64,000 nucleotides of DNA, from the NCBI RefSeq assembly GCF_001021025.1, contig NZ_CP011541.1, positions 2,046,001 through 2,110,000 of the forward strand, in the 5' to 3' direction. The notes under the pieces were generated by a model. The model was given only the letters and a program-made list of their open reading frames with translations, searched no databases and was not told where the DNA came from. This document shows positions 34,502 through 43,255 of this stretch, piece by piece. Position 1 is the first letter of the stretch, and each line of letters starts with the position of its first letter. This stretch comes from Corynebacterium epidermidicanis. Its GTDB lineage: Bacteria; Actinomycetota; Actinomycetes; Mycobacteriales; Mycobacteriaceae. The position numbers were made by a program, and so were the translations under genes.

Positions 34502-35137
34502 TTGACCGACGCCATCCCCCTCAAAAACGACCGGCTGGTCTGGATCGACCTGGAAATGACCGGCCTCGATCCGAAGCGACACGTCATTGTTGAAGTAGCA
34601 GCCCTCGTCACCGACGCTGAGCTGAACATCCTCGGCGACGGCATCGACCTCGTCATCCATGCCACGGAGGCAGAACTCGCGGAAATGGACGACTTCGTCC
34701 GCACCATGCACACCGACAACGGACTCCTCCCCGAAATCGAAGCCTCCACACTGTCGCTACAGGATGCCGAAGACGCCGTGCTCCAGCTCATCGAGGAACA
34801 CTGCCACCCCGATCACCCAGCACCACTGGCAGGGAACTCGATCGCCACAGACCGAACCTTCATCCGAGCCCACATGCCCCGCCTCGACGAAGCGCTGCAC
34901 TACCGCATGGTCGACGTCTCCTCAATCAAGGAACTAGCCCGACGCTGGTACCCGCGGGTGTACTTCGCACAACCGGAAAAGGGCATGTCACACCGAGCCC
35001 TCGCCGACATCGTCGAGTCAATCCGCGAGCTCGACTACTACCGACGCGCCATTTTCGTCCCGCAACCAGGCCCCACAACGAGCAGCGCGAACTCAGCTGC
35101 GACAGCCGCAAGCAAGGCCTACCAGCGGTTTTTGTAA
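34502..35137 (+). CDS. orn: Oligoribonuclease
   Basis: A DEDDh 3'-5' exoribonuclease that degrades 2-5 nt RNAs to mononucleotides; 211 aa. The exonuclease motifs are [10 protein letters not shown] (first Asp/Glu), [11 protein letters not shown] (second Asp), and [11 protein letters not shown] (His and last Asp). The start is TTG 34502, directly adjacent to the cmrA stop, so the genes are translationally coupled. The C-terminal extension ([20 protein letters not shown]) is Ser/Ala-rich and probably flexible. A tRNA-His gene follows 48 bp later. Confidence 0.97.
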   Translation: MTDAIPLKNDRLVWIDLEMTGLDPKRHVIVEVAALVTDAELNILGDGIDLVIHATEAELAEMDDFVRTMHTDNGLLPEIEASTLSLQDAEDAVLQLIEEHCHPDHPAPLAGNSIATDRTFIRAHMPRLDEALHYRMVDVSSIKELARRWYPRVYFAQPEKGMSHRALADIVESIRELDYYRRAIFVPQPGPTTSSANSAATAASKAYQRFL

Positions 35138-35185
35138 AACGCGCACAGTGAGTTAATATGAGTTCCGCTGCGTTACCGCAGCAAT

Positions 35186-35259
35186 GGTGGCTGTAGTTCA
35201 GCTGGTAGAGCACCAGGTTGTGATCCTGGGTGTCGCGGGTTCGAGCCCCGTCAGCCACC
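35186..35259 (+). tRNA. tRNA-His (anticodon GUG)
   Basis: The cloverleaf includes the extra G-1 (35186) paired with discriminator C (35259). Acceptor GTGGCTG pairs with CAGCCAC. The anticodon loop TTGTGAT carries GTG. The T-arm is GCGGG-TTCGAGC-CCCGT. Confidence 0.95.
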
Positions 35260-35265
35260 CCAAAG

Positions 35266-35310
35266 AAACACCTCTTGAACTGCACTTTGTGTGAGTTGAG
35301 GGGTGTTTTG
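35266..35310 (+). terminator. Terminator of tRNA-His
   Basis: AAACACCTC (35266-35274) pairs with GAGGGGTGTTT (35298-35308) and is followed by TGTTTTG. MITE copy 3 begins 23 bp further on. Confidence 0.75.
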
Positions 35311-35332
35311 TTTTGCGCTGGTTTGTAGGTGC

Positions 35333-35595
35333 GGGTTAAGTAAAGAAAAGTGTGTCTCTGATGCGCGTTTTCCGCAGCGGAGTGGGCCTGAAGCCGTTAT
35401 TTATTGTGGTCTGGGAGCCGTAGCCCGCTCGATGTCGTCCCTTCGGTGTAGTCGGACTACCGCTGTGGGATTTATTTCATTAAAAAACGCTGCTCTACGT
35501 AGTCAGACTACGCCGAAGCGACGACATAGCACTTGTGCAGCACACCCGCACAGCCGGCAACACACCGACAAGACACACTTTTCGTTGCTTAACCC
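35333..35595 (+). mobile_element. 263-bp MITE, copy 3
   Basis: Third copy of the family, same orientation as copy 1 and again exactly 263 bp. The left end GGGTTAAGTAAAGAAAAGTG is intact; the right end carries two substitutions (GTTGCTTAACCC instead of TTTACTTAACCC). The flanking 8-mers are GTAGGTGC (35325-35332) and GCAGGTGC (35596-35603), a target duplication with one mismatch. This copy therefore looks older than copies 1 and 2. Confidence 0.9.
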
Positions 35596-35603
35596 GCAGG
35601 TGC

Positions 35604-36055
35604 ACTCTTGGGTGAGATTACGCACCGTGTTGTGTGCTATCGGGCGCTGGGCGCTGGGCGCCGGGCATTGTTCAGGGCTGCACACCTGCTAGGTCATGCT
35701 TTTGAAGCTCCAGTAGAGGATGACTTCCAGAGGTGTCAGGGGCGTTTCGAGCCGAAACCCGAACCTTCTTTCCATCTCAAATCCAGGAGAAACCTGCAAC
35801 GTTTGTGGCTGCTGATAGTTTTCCTGCAATGCTCCGTGCGTGCGATTCCGCAATAGCCAAACGTGTCCAAGCAAGTGCCCTCAACATCCCAAGCTTATGA
35901 AGTCATATTCCCTACCAGCGCAAATGCGGCACAAGACATCAACAGTTGAGTGCCACACGCACCGCTACTCTCTCCCCGTTATTCGCACCAGCCAGCCGGT
36001 CCCAGTCGAAAGCTGAATTTGTTCAAAATGCGATTAATAAAACATAATTAGCCCC
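35604..36055. other. Gene-free region between MITE copy 3 and the POT gene
   Basis: About 450 bases with only short open frames, none with a recognisable domain. A short GGGCGCTGGGCGCTGGGCGC tandem patch occurs near 35642. The POT promoter lies at its right end. Confidence 0.55.
36019..36048 (+). promoter_or_regulatory. Predicted promoter of the POT gene
   Basis: TTGTTC (36019-36024) and CATAAT (36043-36048) with an 18-nt spacer. The -10 ends 7 nt before the ATG at 36056, so the transcript is probably leaderless. Confidence 0.55.
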
Positions 36056-37573
36056 ATGTCCCTATCTTCCTCGGCCGAAGCGCCGAACGACCAGTCGCCG
36101 AACAACCAAGCGGGCGAGCATAACGATCAAGAACGACAGTTCTTCGGCCACCCTTGGGGTCTCGCCAACCTCTTTGGTGTGGAGATGTGGGAGCGATTTA
36201 GCTTCTACGGTCTGCAAGGATTGTTGCTGTACTACCTCTACTACCAAACCACCGAAGGCGGTTTGGGGATGGATAAGCCGTTAGCTTCAGCAATTGTCGG
36301 AGCTTACGGTGGCACTGTCTACCTTTCTGCCATTGTTGGTGGTTGGGTCGCTGATCGCATCCTTGGCGCAGAGAAGACGTTGTTCTATTCCGGGATCTTG
36401 ATCATGTTTGGTCATGCTGCGTTGGCCGTGGTCCCTGGTTACACCGGGATGATCGCCGGACTTATCGCGATCGCGCTGGGCGCCGGCTGTCTGAAAACCA
36501 CGGCCGGCACTGTGTTGGGCAACTTGTACAGCAAGGAAGATCCGCGTCGCGATTCAGGCTTTTCGATTTTCTACATGGGTATTAACATCGGTGGGTTAAT
36601 CGGCCCGTTGGTGACGGGTGCGTTGTGGAAGTTCGGCAATTTCCATCTCGGTTTCGGAGCTGCGGCCGTCGGCATGGCGCTGGGCTTGATCCAGTACATG
36701 ATTGGCCGCAAGCACACGATCACTCCGGAGACGCACGCTCCCACGAACCCGCTGCCCAAGAAGTACTACTTGCCGATTCTCGCCGGTGTTGCGGCCGTGA
36801 TTGCTGTGGTGTGGTTGTTGTTCCAGAGACAAATTTTGGTGCCGAAGAATCTCTCCGATTACATTGCGATCATCGCGACGTGTGCCGCCATCATCCTGTT
36901 CACCGAAATGATGCGTTCGCCGTTGACTGAGCCGCATGAGAAGCGACGTCTCATCGGCTTTATCCCCATGTTCTTGGGTTCGGTGACGTTCTTCACCATT
37001 TTCAAGCAGCAGTTCACGGTGTTGGCGGTCTACACCGACCAGCGACTGAATCGTTTCGTTGGCGGTTTCGAGATCACTCCGACGTGGATCCAATCGATCA
37101 ACCCGGTGTTCATCATCGTTTTCGCGGGGGTCTTCGCCACGCTATGGTCCAAGATGGGGTCGAAGCAGCCGTCGTCGCCAATGAAGTATGCGCTGGGCAC
37201 CCTGATCATCGGTGTAGCTCCGCTGCTATTCCTCCCGTTCGCTGGTGGTGCCGACAATTCCACGCCATTTTGGGTGATCGTACTGGTGCTGTTCGTCTTC
37301 ACGATGGCCGAACTACACATCTCCCCCGTCGGCTTATCCATGGCCACCAAGGTTGCCCCTGATTCTTTCAAGGCGCGCGCGATGTCGCTGCACCTGCTGT
37401 CGCTGTCGATCGGCACCGCACTCTCGGGCACGTTCGCAGGATTCTACGACCCGACGTCGGCAACCGCAGAGCGCACCTACTTCATCGCACTAGGCGGCTC
37501 TGCGCTGATCATCGGCGTGATTCTTCTCTTGCTGGTCAAGCCAGTGCTGAAGGCGTTCGGCGGGGTCCGCTAG
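36056..37573 (+). CDS. POT-family proton-dependent oligopeptide transporter
   Basis: A 505-aa polytopic membrane protein that imports di- and tripeptides with protons. After a hydrophilic N-terminus, the proton-coupling ExxER motif occurs in VEMWERFSFYGLQGL (residues 42-56). The PTR2 signature region GGWVADRILGAEKTLFY and FSIFYMGINIGGLIGPLV follow, and about 14 membrane helices can be traced. The start is ATG 36056, without a Shine-Dalgarno but with a -10 element just ahead. It converges on the L,D-transpeptidase gene with a shared hairpin. Confidence 0.95.
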   Translation: MSLSSSAEAPNDQSPNNQAGEHNDQERQFFGHPWGLANLFGVEMWERFSFYGLQGLLLYYLYYQTTEGGLGMDKPLASAIVGAYGGTVYLSAIVGGWVADRILGAEKTLFYSGILIMFGHAALAVVPGYTGMIAGLIAIALGAGCLKTTAGTVLGNLYSKEDPRRDSGFSIFYMGINIGGLIGPLVTGALWKFGNFHLGFGAAAVGMALGLIQYMIGRKHTITPETHAPTNPLPKKYYLPILAGVAAVIAVVWLLFQRQILVPKNLSDYIAIIATCAAIILFTEMMRSPLTEPHEKRRLIGFIPMFLGSVTFFTIFKQQFTVLAVYTDQRLNRFVGGFEITPTWIQSINPVFIIVFAGVFATLWSKMGSKQPSSPMKYALGTLIIGVAPLLFLPFAGGADNSTPFWVIVLVLFVFTMAELHISPVGLSMATKVAPDSFKARAMSLHLLSLSIGTALSGTFAGFYDPTSATAERTYFIALGGSALIIGVILLLLVKPVLKAFGGVR

Positions 37574-37580
37574 CTTTTCG

Positions 37581-37630
37581 ACGCCTAACTCTCCGTACCG
37601 TGTATTCCACCGGAATGTCGAGTTAGGCGT
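37581..37630. terminator. Hairpin between POT and L,D-transpeptidase genes
   Basis: ACGCCTAACTC (37581-37591) pairs with GAGTTAGGCGT (37620-37630). The right arm includes the transpeptidase stop codon, so the hairpin overlaps the end of that gene. Confidence 0.6.
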
Positions 37631-38792
37631 TACCCTTGCCCCATTCCGACCATGGGATCTGCCAGTCGCCGAGGCCATCGTATCCGGAAAGCTGGCCACC
37701 AATCGTGCCCTGAACTTCGACGATGTCACCGCGTTTGAAGTTTTCGAGGAACCACTGCGCATTCTCGGGAGATACGTTGATGCAGCCGTGGGAGGTGTTT
37801 TGGCTGCCTTGTGCCCACACTGACCATGGGGCCGAGTGGACGAAAATGCCCGAGTAGCTCATCTGGGTGGCGTATTGGACCTTCGTCTTGTATCCGCCGT
37901 TTGCGAGCGAGAGACCAAACGACTCCGAGTCCATGACCATTTCGGTGTGCTTGTCGCCGATAATGTAGGTTCCGTTTGGCGTTGGCCACCTATTTGAACC
38001 CATCGAGATCGGCATGGTTTTCACAACCGTGTCTCCGTCGTAGATCGTCATCGTTTTGGTCGCGTCGTCGGCAAGTGCACGGTAGCCACCGGCCACGGTG
38101 AAGTTAGTGGCGTTGTCCTCGCCACCAAATACCCCGCCACCGAGGTTTGCTCCGTAAATATCAGCCTTGACGCTAACCGTCGTACCTGGTTTCCAGTACT
38201 CTTTGGGGCGCCAGCGCAGCTCGTAATCGTTGAGCCAGTAGAAACCGCCCTCCTGCGGCGGGGAAACCGTGACTTTGATCGCATCCTGCGCCGCTTTGCG
38301 ATCCGTGATCGGTACGCCGAAACGCATGCTAATGGTTTGAGCGACACCAACGGTCGAGTCGGCCAGTGGCCCCAGAGCAACTGCCGTCGTACCAGCAGGC
38401 GAAGCTGTTTGGAAGGTGTGCGTGGTGCTCATCCCGTTGGTCCCCTCGGCCACGACCGTGTAGGTGCGGTAGAAGCCCAGCACTTCGGCCGTCTGCCAGG
38501 ACTTGCCGTCAGCAGCGAGCTTCCCCTCAACGACCTTGCCGTTTTCGTTGGTCATAGTGACCTTCGCCAGGCCATCCTCCAACGCCTTCACAGTGACAGC
38601 CTGGCCAGGGTTAATGTCTTTGGCTCCATCCGCAACTGAGATGGCTGGGGCTAGCTTTTCTGCAGGCTGTGTTTCAGCCTGCTGCTCGACCTGAACGACT
38701 TCTTTGTTCGGTTGCGGACGATCAATGGTGCAGCTCACCAACAACGCCGACGCACTGATTACGCCAACGAGCGCCACAACCGACCTTTTCAT
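37623..38792 (-). CDS. Lipoprotein L,D-transpeptidase (LppS/LdtMt2-like)
   Basis: A 389-aa lipoprotein that forms 3-3 cross-links in peptidoglycan outside the membrane. The signal peptide ends in lipobox LVSC (Cys21). Two Ig-like domains follow (residues about 45-250). The YkuD catalytic domain contains [13 protein letters not shown] and the active-site [12 protein letters not shown], with Cys near residue 336. The layout is that of mycobacterial LdtMt2 and C. glutamicum LppS. The start is ATG 38792 with GGAGG upstream. It lies close to cmrA and orn, grouping two envelope functions. Confidence 0.94.
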   Translation of the reverse strand: MKRSVVALVGVISASALLVSCTIDRPQPNKEVVQVEQQAETQPAEKLAPAISVADGAKDINPGQAVTVKALEDGLAKVTMTNENGKVVEGKLAADGKSWQTAEVLGFYRTYTVVAEGTNGMSTTHTFQTASPAGTTAVALGPLADSTVGVAQTISMRFGVPITDRKAAQDAIKVTVSPPQEGGFYWLNDYELRWRPKEYWKPGTTVSVKADIYGANLGGGVFGGEDNATNFTVAGGYRALADDATKTMTIYDGDTVVKTMPISMGSNRWPTPNGTYIIGDKHTEMVMDSESFGLSLANGGYKTKVQYATQMSYSGIFVHSAPWSVWAQGSQNTSHGCINVSPENAQWFLENFKRGDIVEVQGTIGGQLSGYDGLGDWQIPWSEWGKGNA

Positions 38793-38950
38793 TTATCCTC
38801 CGGAGACAGCCAAGCCAAAGTCTTACATCCATTGAACATATACTTCACGGCTCCAAAACTGTTACTAAATCACCCGCATAAACGATAACAAATCGATAAA
38901 CGGTTTCTGCCCAGCTTCTCGACGCACTTTCCCCAACCTGACCAGGCGAT

Positions 38951-38979
38951 TTTACAATACTTCGGCAACCCTGTTATAT
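38951..38979 (+). promoter_or_regulatory. Predicted promoter of tRNA-Lys
   Basis: TTTACA (38951-38956) and TTATAT (38974-38979) with a 17-nt spacer, about 40 nt before the start of the mature tRNA. Confidence 0.6.
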
Positions 38980-39027
38980 TTTTGTTCGTTGCCAACGAGG
39001 CCCGCGAGGTTCCAAGGCATACAGTAA

Positions 39028-39100
<73 letters not shown>

Positions 39101-39107
39101 CAGAACC

Positions 39108-39140
39108 ACCCCCGACCGGTCCCCCGGTTCGGGGGTTTTT
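39108..39140 (+). terminator. Rho-independent terminator of tRNA-Lys
   Basis: ACCCCCGA (39108-39115) pairs with TCGGGGGT (39129-39136) and is followed by a T-run. Confidence 0.9.
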
Positions 39141-39245
39141 CGTCTTTGCAATTATATCGCAACTGGATCACACTTCGACATCAATGCTCTTAAAGCCCCC
39201 ATTTTCACCCCGGCCCCAGCAAAGAGTGAATTACACTCGGCGGGT

Positions 39246-39842
39246 ATGACTATGAACCGAGCACTCATTATTGTCGATGTCCAAAATGATTTCTGTCCCG
39301 CCGGAGCGCTGGCCACTCGCGAGGGCAGCACGGTAGCAAAGAAAATCGTTGCCTATCTAGAAGACACCAAGCCTAACTACGCGAAAGTAGTCACCACCCA
39401 GGATTGGCACATAAATCCAGGTGACCATTTTTCCTCGGAGCCCGACTTCAAAGACTCCTGGCCCCCGCACTGCGTTGCTGGAACTGACGGAGCGAAGCTG
39501 CACCCCGCATTCCAAAACTTCACCCCCGATGCCCAATTCCGCAAAGGACAGAATTCAGCGGCCTATTCGGGCTTTGAAGGGGTTGAGGCTACCACTGGCC
39601 AGCCATTGCTGGAATATCTCACGGACAACGCCATCACCGCAGTGGATATCGTCGGCATAGCCACAGACCATTGCGTTAAGGCCACTGCCACCGACGCCCT
39701 CAAGAATGGCTTCACTGTGCGGGTTCTCTCCGAGTTTTGTGCGGCGGTTGATGAGTCGGCGGGTGAGAAGACTCTCGCCGAACTGGATAAGGCCGGTGCG
39801 TCGATCATCCGCCATGCCGACGACTGCGATCCGTGGAATTAG
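39246..39842 (+). CDS. pncA: Nicotinamidase (pyrazinamidase)
   Basis: Hydrolyses nicotinamide to nicotinate in NAD salvage; also the enzyme that would activate pyrazinamide. It has 198 aa. The catalytic Asp is in ALIIVDVQNDFCPAG, metal ligands are in VVTTQDWHINPGDHF, the Lys lies in the KGQN region, and the Cys is in VDIVGIATDHCVKATATDA. The start is ATG 39246 (or 39252); TACACT ends 8 nt before it, which suits a leaderless mRNA. An open frame extending back into tRNA-Lys is rejected. Confidence 0.95.
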   Translation: MTMNRALIIVDVQNDFCPAGALATREGSTVAKKIVAYLEDTKPNYAKVVTTQDWHINPGDHFSSEPDFKDSWPPHCVAGTDGAKLHPAFQNFTPDAQFRKGQNSAAYSGFEGVEATTGQPLLEYLTDNAITAVDIVGIATDHCVKATATDALKNGFTVRVLSEFCAAVDESAGEKTLAELDKAGASIIRHADDCDPWN

Positions 39843-39862
39843 CCGCACCACCCTGCAACGCC

Positions 39863-39912
39863 GATTGTCTTTCAGATTGCGCCGCGAAAAGTGAGCAATC
39901 TCGAAGACAATT
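39863..39912. repeat. Palindromic intergenic repeat, copy b
   Basis: Arms 39863-39880 (GATTGTCTTTCAGATTGC) and 39895-39912 (its near inverse) flank a 14-nt loop between the convergent pncA and DUF3618 genes. Related to the palindromes at 4118, 43535, 48368 and 57817. Confidence 0.75.
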
Positions 39913-39929
39913 AACGCACCACAAACACT

Positions 39930-39967
39930 AAGGAAGGGGCTCCTCTCATGAGAGGAGCCCCTTCCTT
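39930..39967. terminator. Perfect 38-nt palindrome, terminator of the DUF3618 gene
   Basis: AAGGAAGGGGCTCCTCTCA (39930-39948) is directly followed by its exact reverse complement (39949-39967). It lies 17 bp after the stop of the minus-strand DUF3618 gene. It has no loop; a U-rich tail is poor. Confidence 0.75.
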
Positions 39968-39984
39968 GATTAACGTGTTGCGTT

Positions 39985-40263
39985 TTAGCGACGCTCAGCG
40001 AGCATCCGCTGGATCTCTTTCAGGTCATTAGCCTTCTTGCGAGACCGCACCACGGAAAGCGCAACCAATCCGACGACTGCTGCTGCCACGCCACCGAGAA
40101 TGGCTTGCACCTTTGGCTCTTGTAGCTTCACGGTCGCTTCGCGCTTTGCATCGCCGACGAGTGCCTGTGGACGGCTACGCTCGGCCAGCTGATCGAGGGT
40201 GCTAGCTAGCTGACGGCGAGTGCGCTCGATTTCGCGCTGAATGTCATCAATGTTGCGTGCCAT
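39985..40263 (-). CDS. DUF3618 small membrane protein
   Basis: A 92-aa protein. The N-terminal motif NIDDIQREIERTRRQLASTL with LDQLAERSRPQALVGDAKRE is the DUF3618 signature, an amphipathic helix. One membrane segment follows (AILGGVAAAVVGLVALSVV), then a short basic/acidic C-terminus (RSRKKANDLKEIQRMLAERR). The role is unknown. ATG 40263 is preceded by GGAGAA. It diverges from bcp, as is common in corynebacteria. Confidence 0.9.
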   Translation of the reverse strand: MARNIDDIQREIERTRRQLASTLDQLAERSRPQALVGDAKREATVKLQEPKVQAILGGVAAAVVGLVALSVVRSRKKANDLKEIQRMLAERR

Positions 40264-40392
40264 TGTCGTTCTCCACTTCGTTGCCTAAATCGTTTAACCA
40301 CATCAACGGTAGTCGAGTCTTGCGTTCTCTGCACGTAGGCTTGGCGGCCGACCGTGCGTCGCAAAGCTGGCCCAGCCGGTATTGTGAGTGCT

Positions 40393-40872
40393 ATGTCTGA
40401 ACAAATTCGCCTTGAAGTTGGCGACTCCGCCCCTGCTTTCGCGCTGACCGATGATGCGGGCAACACAGTTCGGCTCGCGGACTTTGCAGGTGAGCGCGTC
40501 GTCGTGTTCTTCTACCCACGCGCTAACACCCCTGGGTGCACGAAAGAGGCCTGTGACTTCCGTGATTCGTTAGCGCCGCTTAACGACATCGGAATCAAAG
40601 TGGTGGGCATCTCCCCGGATCAGCCGGAGAAACTCGCCAAGTTCCGTGCCGACCACGACCTCAATTTCCCGCTGATTTCGGACCCCTCAAAAGAAACACT
40701 CAAGGCCTACGGCGCATTTGGCGAGAAGAAGAATTACGGCAAAATCGTCGAAGGTGTCATCCGATCCACCTTCCTCGTGGAGGCCGACGGCACCATCGGG
40801 CTGGCGCTTTACAACGTCCGGGCCACCGGCCACGTCGCCCGCGTCCTGCGTGAGTTGGGCGTAGCCAGCTAG
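40393..40872 (+). CDS. bcp: Thioredoxin-dependent peroxiredoxin, BCP type
   Basis: A 159-aa peroxidase that reduces H2O2 and organic hydroperoxides. The peroxidatic site is YPRANTPGCTKEACDFRDSL, with the peroxidatic Cys and a resolving Cys five residues later (atypical 2-Cys). VVGISPDQPEKLAKFRADHD is typical of BCP/PrxQ. The start is ATG 40393 (MSEQIRLEVGD), with TATTGT 7 nt upstream; the earlier open frame is rejected. fasR begins 3 bp after the stop, so the two are co-transcribed. Confidence 0.94.
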   Translation: MSEQIRLEVGDSAPAFALTDDAGNTVRLADFAGERVVVFFYPRANTPGCTKEACDFRDSLAPLNDIGIKVVGISPDQPEKLAKFRADHDLNFPLISDPSKETLKAYGAFGEKKNYGKIVEGVIRSTFLVEADGTIGLALYNVRATGHVARVLRELGVAS

Positions 40873-40875
40873 CTC

Positions 40876-41502
40876 ATGTCCGAAATCCTCGTCCCCCGGC
40901 GCCGGCCCGCGCAGCAGCGCAGTCGCGAGCGATACAACCGCATCCTCGCCACTGCGCGCACTGTGCTTGTCGACGTCGGTTTCGAATCATTCACCTTTGA
41001 CGAGGTCGCGAAGCGCGCTGAGGTGCCGATCGGCACGTTGTATCAATTCTTCGCCAACAAGTATGTGCTCATCTGCGAGCTGGACCGGGAAGACACGGTC
41101 GCCATTGTGGCGGAGCTGCACAACTTCTCCAAACGGGTCCCCGCCCTGCAATGGCCGGACTTCCTCGAGGAATTTATCGATCACCTCGCCTCACTGTGGC
41201 GAGAAGACCCGTCGCGACGCGCTGTGTGGCACGCAGTGCAGTCCACCCCAGCTACCCGCGCCACGGCGGCCGCCACGGAAAAGGAAATGTTGGAAATCAT
41301 CGCGGAGGTCATGACTCCGCTTGCTCCGGGCGCCCCGCTAGAGATGCGCCTCGGGTTGGCCGGGATCCTCGTTCACACGGTCACTTCCCTGCTCAACTAC
41401 GGAGTGCGGGACGGCGAGATCGACGAGTTTGCGTTCACCGCGACCGTCGCGGAAATTAAACGCATGCTCGTGGCTTACCTCTTTGCCGTGGCTACGGTGT
41501 AG
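40876..41502 (+). CDS. fasR: TetR-type regulator of fatty acid synthesis FasR
   Basis: A 208-aa TetR protein. The DNA-binding domain is RSRERYNRILATARTVLVDV then FDEVAKRAEVPIGTLYQFFA (recognition helix and YQFF). The C-terminal half binds an acyl-CoA-type ligand in C. glutamicum, where FasR (cg2737) represses fasA, fasB and acc genes. Synteny supports the call: bcp upstream, acpS overlapping convergently by 11 bp, and the type I fas about 7 kb downstream. The ugp operon has been placed between acpS and fas in this genome, unlike C. glutamicum as I recall it. Confidence 0.88.
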   Translation: MSEILVPRRRPAQQRSRERYNRILATARTVLVDVGFESFTFDEVAKRAEVPIGTLYQFFANKYVLICELDREDTVAIVAELHNFSKRVPALQWPDFLEEFIDHLASLWREDPSRRAVWHAVQSTPATRATAAATEKEMLEIIAEVMTPLAPGAPLEMRLGLAGILVHTVTSLLNYGVRDGEIDEFAFTATVAEIKRMLVAYLFAVATV

Positions 41503-41872
41503 GCGACACCAGACAAATCGCGGTGGCGTAGTCACCGTCGTGGGAGATTGAGATTTCCGGATGCAAATTATCGGGGAGATCACCGTGCAGTTGTAGTTTT
41601 ACCCGCCCCCACGCATCGGGTACTACCTCGATATCCGCCCACACAACGGCGTCGGCTGCTATGAGCGGCGCTTGGCCATAACGAGATTGAGACCACGCCT
41701 TAATGAAGGCTTCTTTCGCCGCCCAAAGCCCAGCGAGGTGTTCTGCACGGCGCGGCTTTGCCGAGGCACGGCGTAGTTCTGCAGGGTGAAACACTTCAAG
41801 GAATCGACTGCCTGGGATCTCAAGCTGGTCCGAGAACGCGGACACGTGGACTACGTCGATACCTACAAACAT
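41492..41872 (-). CDS. acpS: Holo-ACP synthase for FAS I
   Basis: A phosphopantetheinyl transferase (126 aa) that converts the ACP domain of the type I FAS to its active form. Motifs are MFVGIDVVHVSAF (first Mg ligand), LWAAKEAFIKAWSQ (WxxKE) and ISISHDGDYATAIC. The start is ATG 41872. Its 3' end overlaps fasR by 11 bp in convergent orientation. Its proximity to fasR and fas links modification, regulation and synthesis. Confidence 0.94.
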   Translation of the reverse strand: MFVGIDVVHVSAFSDQLEIPGSRFLEVFHPAELRRASAKPRRAEHLAGLWAAKEAFIKAWSQSRYGQAPLIAADAVVWADIEVVPDAWGRVKLQLHGDLPDNLHPEISISHDGDYATAICLVSPTP

Positions 41873-41947
41873 GTCTTACCTGTCGCTCAAGGGGATTCTC
41901 TCGCTGCAATTCTAGCCCCGCATTAGAGCGAACAGAGGCAACGGGCT

Positions 41948-43255
41948 TTAGTGCTTGGGAAGGGCGTGGAATTCATGCTCGGAGCGGTCAAAGTCCTCGG
42001 CGTCGAAGTCGATTGAATCATCTTGATGGAGGTCCTGAGCGACTTCGTCAAGGACATCGTTATACAGCTGCTCGTCGTCAAGGTTCGAGGCAGAGACAGC
42101 CTTGCCGATCTCCCTATTCTTGGCCGCATCAAATTTCCGGTCCGGACGCAGTTTCAGGCGCAGTAAGGACTTGATCCGCTCGCGACGCTCGGCTTCGTCG
42201 TGGATGTCTTTGAGCGAGGTAAACCACGAATACACCAGAATTACGACCATGAACATGCCGATGTAGCCAATAACCGGGTAAACATACGCCATCAGCGCGC
42301 GAAAGCCCACGAAAGACACCGCGAATCCGGCGAGGCAACCCGCCACGAAAATGGGAAAGTAGCGATCTTCATGGCCTGCGGAGAGTCGCTTGCCCAAGGC
42401 GTAAAACATGCCGATGGCGGTGTTGAAGATCATCAAGAAGATGATCAACGCCATGATGGTGCCGAGTACCGGGTGAATTGACGTCAAAATCACCAGCATC
42501 GGAATATCGGTGCCTTGGATAACGTCGGCATGCATCAGCAGCGCGAAGAAAGCCAGTCCCATCATGATGGTGTAAATCAACCCGCCCCACAGTCCCCCGC
42601 GGCCGGCTTCCCGGGGATCTAAGTGGTCTCCGCCGATCACCAGACTCATCGACACTGCCAGGATCAGGGCCAATCCATCGTAGTTCAGTGCGGACACCAA
42701 CCAATGCGACACCGGCGTCTCGGTTTGCCCAGCGAGCTCCATCATCGCCACTGGGTCGTCCGGCATGTGAAACATCGTGTAAATCCCAATGAACAACACC
42801 GCGATGATCGTGGTCGGAGTTACCGCGCCGATCACTTTAGACACCTTATTGACATCAAGCATCCCGCAGGCCAACACCAAAACCAGCATCAACAGCGAAC
42901 CAGCCCACGTTGGCCAGCCGAATTGTTGCTCCATGTTTGAGCCAGCGCCCGCCAGCATCACAAACCCGATGGCGAAAAGAGTGATAATCACGGCGACGTC
43001 GAGAAGCTTGGACACCACCGGGTGAGTTACCTGTCGAAACACCGTGTTGTGTTCGCTGGCGTGAAAGTAGCTGCCCAGCTGAAGAAATACCGTCCCAGCG
43101 AGCGTCATGATGGCCCCCGCAACCATCACACCCCAAATGCCGGACACACCGAAAGACGTAAAGTACTGCACCACCTCCTGGCCTGTCGCAAAGCCTGCCC
43201 CGACGAGCAAACCGACGAACGACATCGCGATGCCGAAAGATCGAGAGGTGGTCAC
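41948..43255 (-). CDS. YkvI-family membrane transporter
   Basis: A 435-aa polytopic membrane protein of the APC superfamily, YkvI-like. SFGIAMSFVGLLVGAGFATGQE is the first helix with the unwound GAGFATGQE motif. About ten helices follow, then a long hydrophilic acidic cytoplasmic tail (residues about 360-435) rich in Asp/Glu. The start is GTG 43255 (VTTSRSFGIA) with GGAAAGG upstream; the open frame to 43321 precedes that ribosome site. The substrate is unknown; the related superfamily transports amino acids and other organic solutes with sodium or protons. Confidence 0.85.
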   Translation of the reverse strand: MTTSRSFGIAMSFVGLLVGAGFATGQEVVQYFTSFGVSGIWGVMVAGAIMTLAGTVFLQLGSYFHASEHNTVFRQVTHPVVSKLLDVAVIITLFAIGFVMLAGAGSNMEQQFGWPTWAGSLLMLVLVLACGMLDVNKVSKVIGAVTPTTIIAVLFIGIYTMFHMPDDPVAMMELAGQTETPVSHWLVSALNYDGLALILAVSMSLVIGGDHLDPREAGRGGLWGGLIYTIMMGLAFFALLMHADVIQGTDIPMLVILTSIHPVLGTIMALIIFLMIFNTAIGMFYALGKRLSAGHEDRYFPIFVAGCLAGFAVSFVGFRALMAYVYPVIGYIGMFMVVILVYSWFTSLKDIHDEAERRERIKSLLRLKLRPDRKFDAAKNREIGKAVSASNLDDEQLYNDVLDEVAQDLHQDDSIDFDAEDFDRSEHEFHALPKH

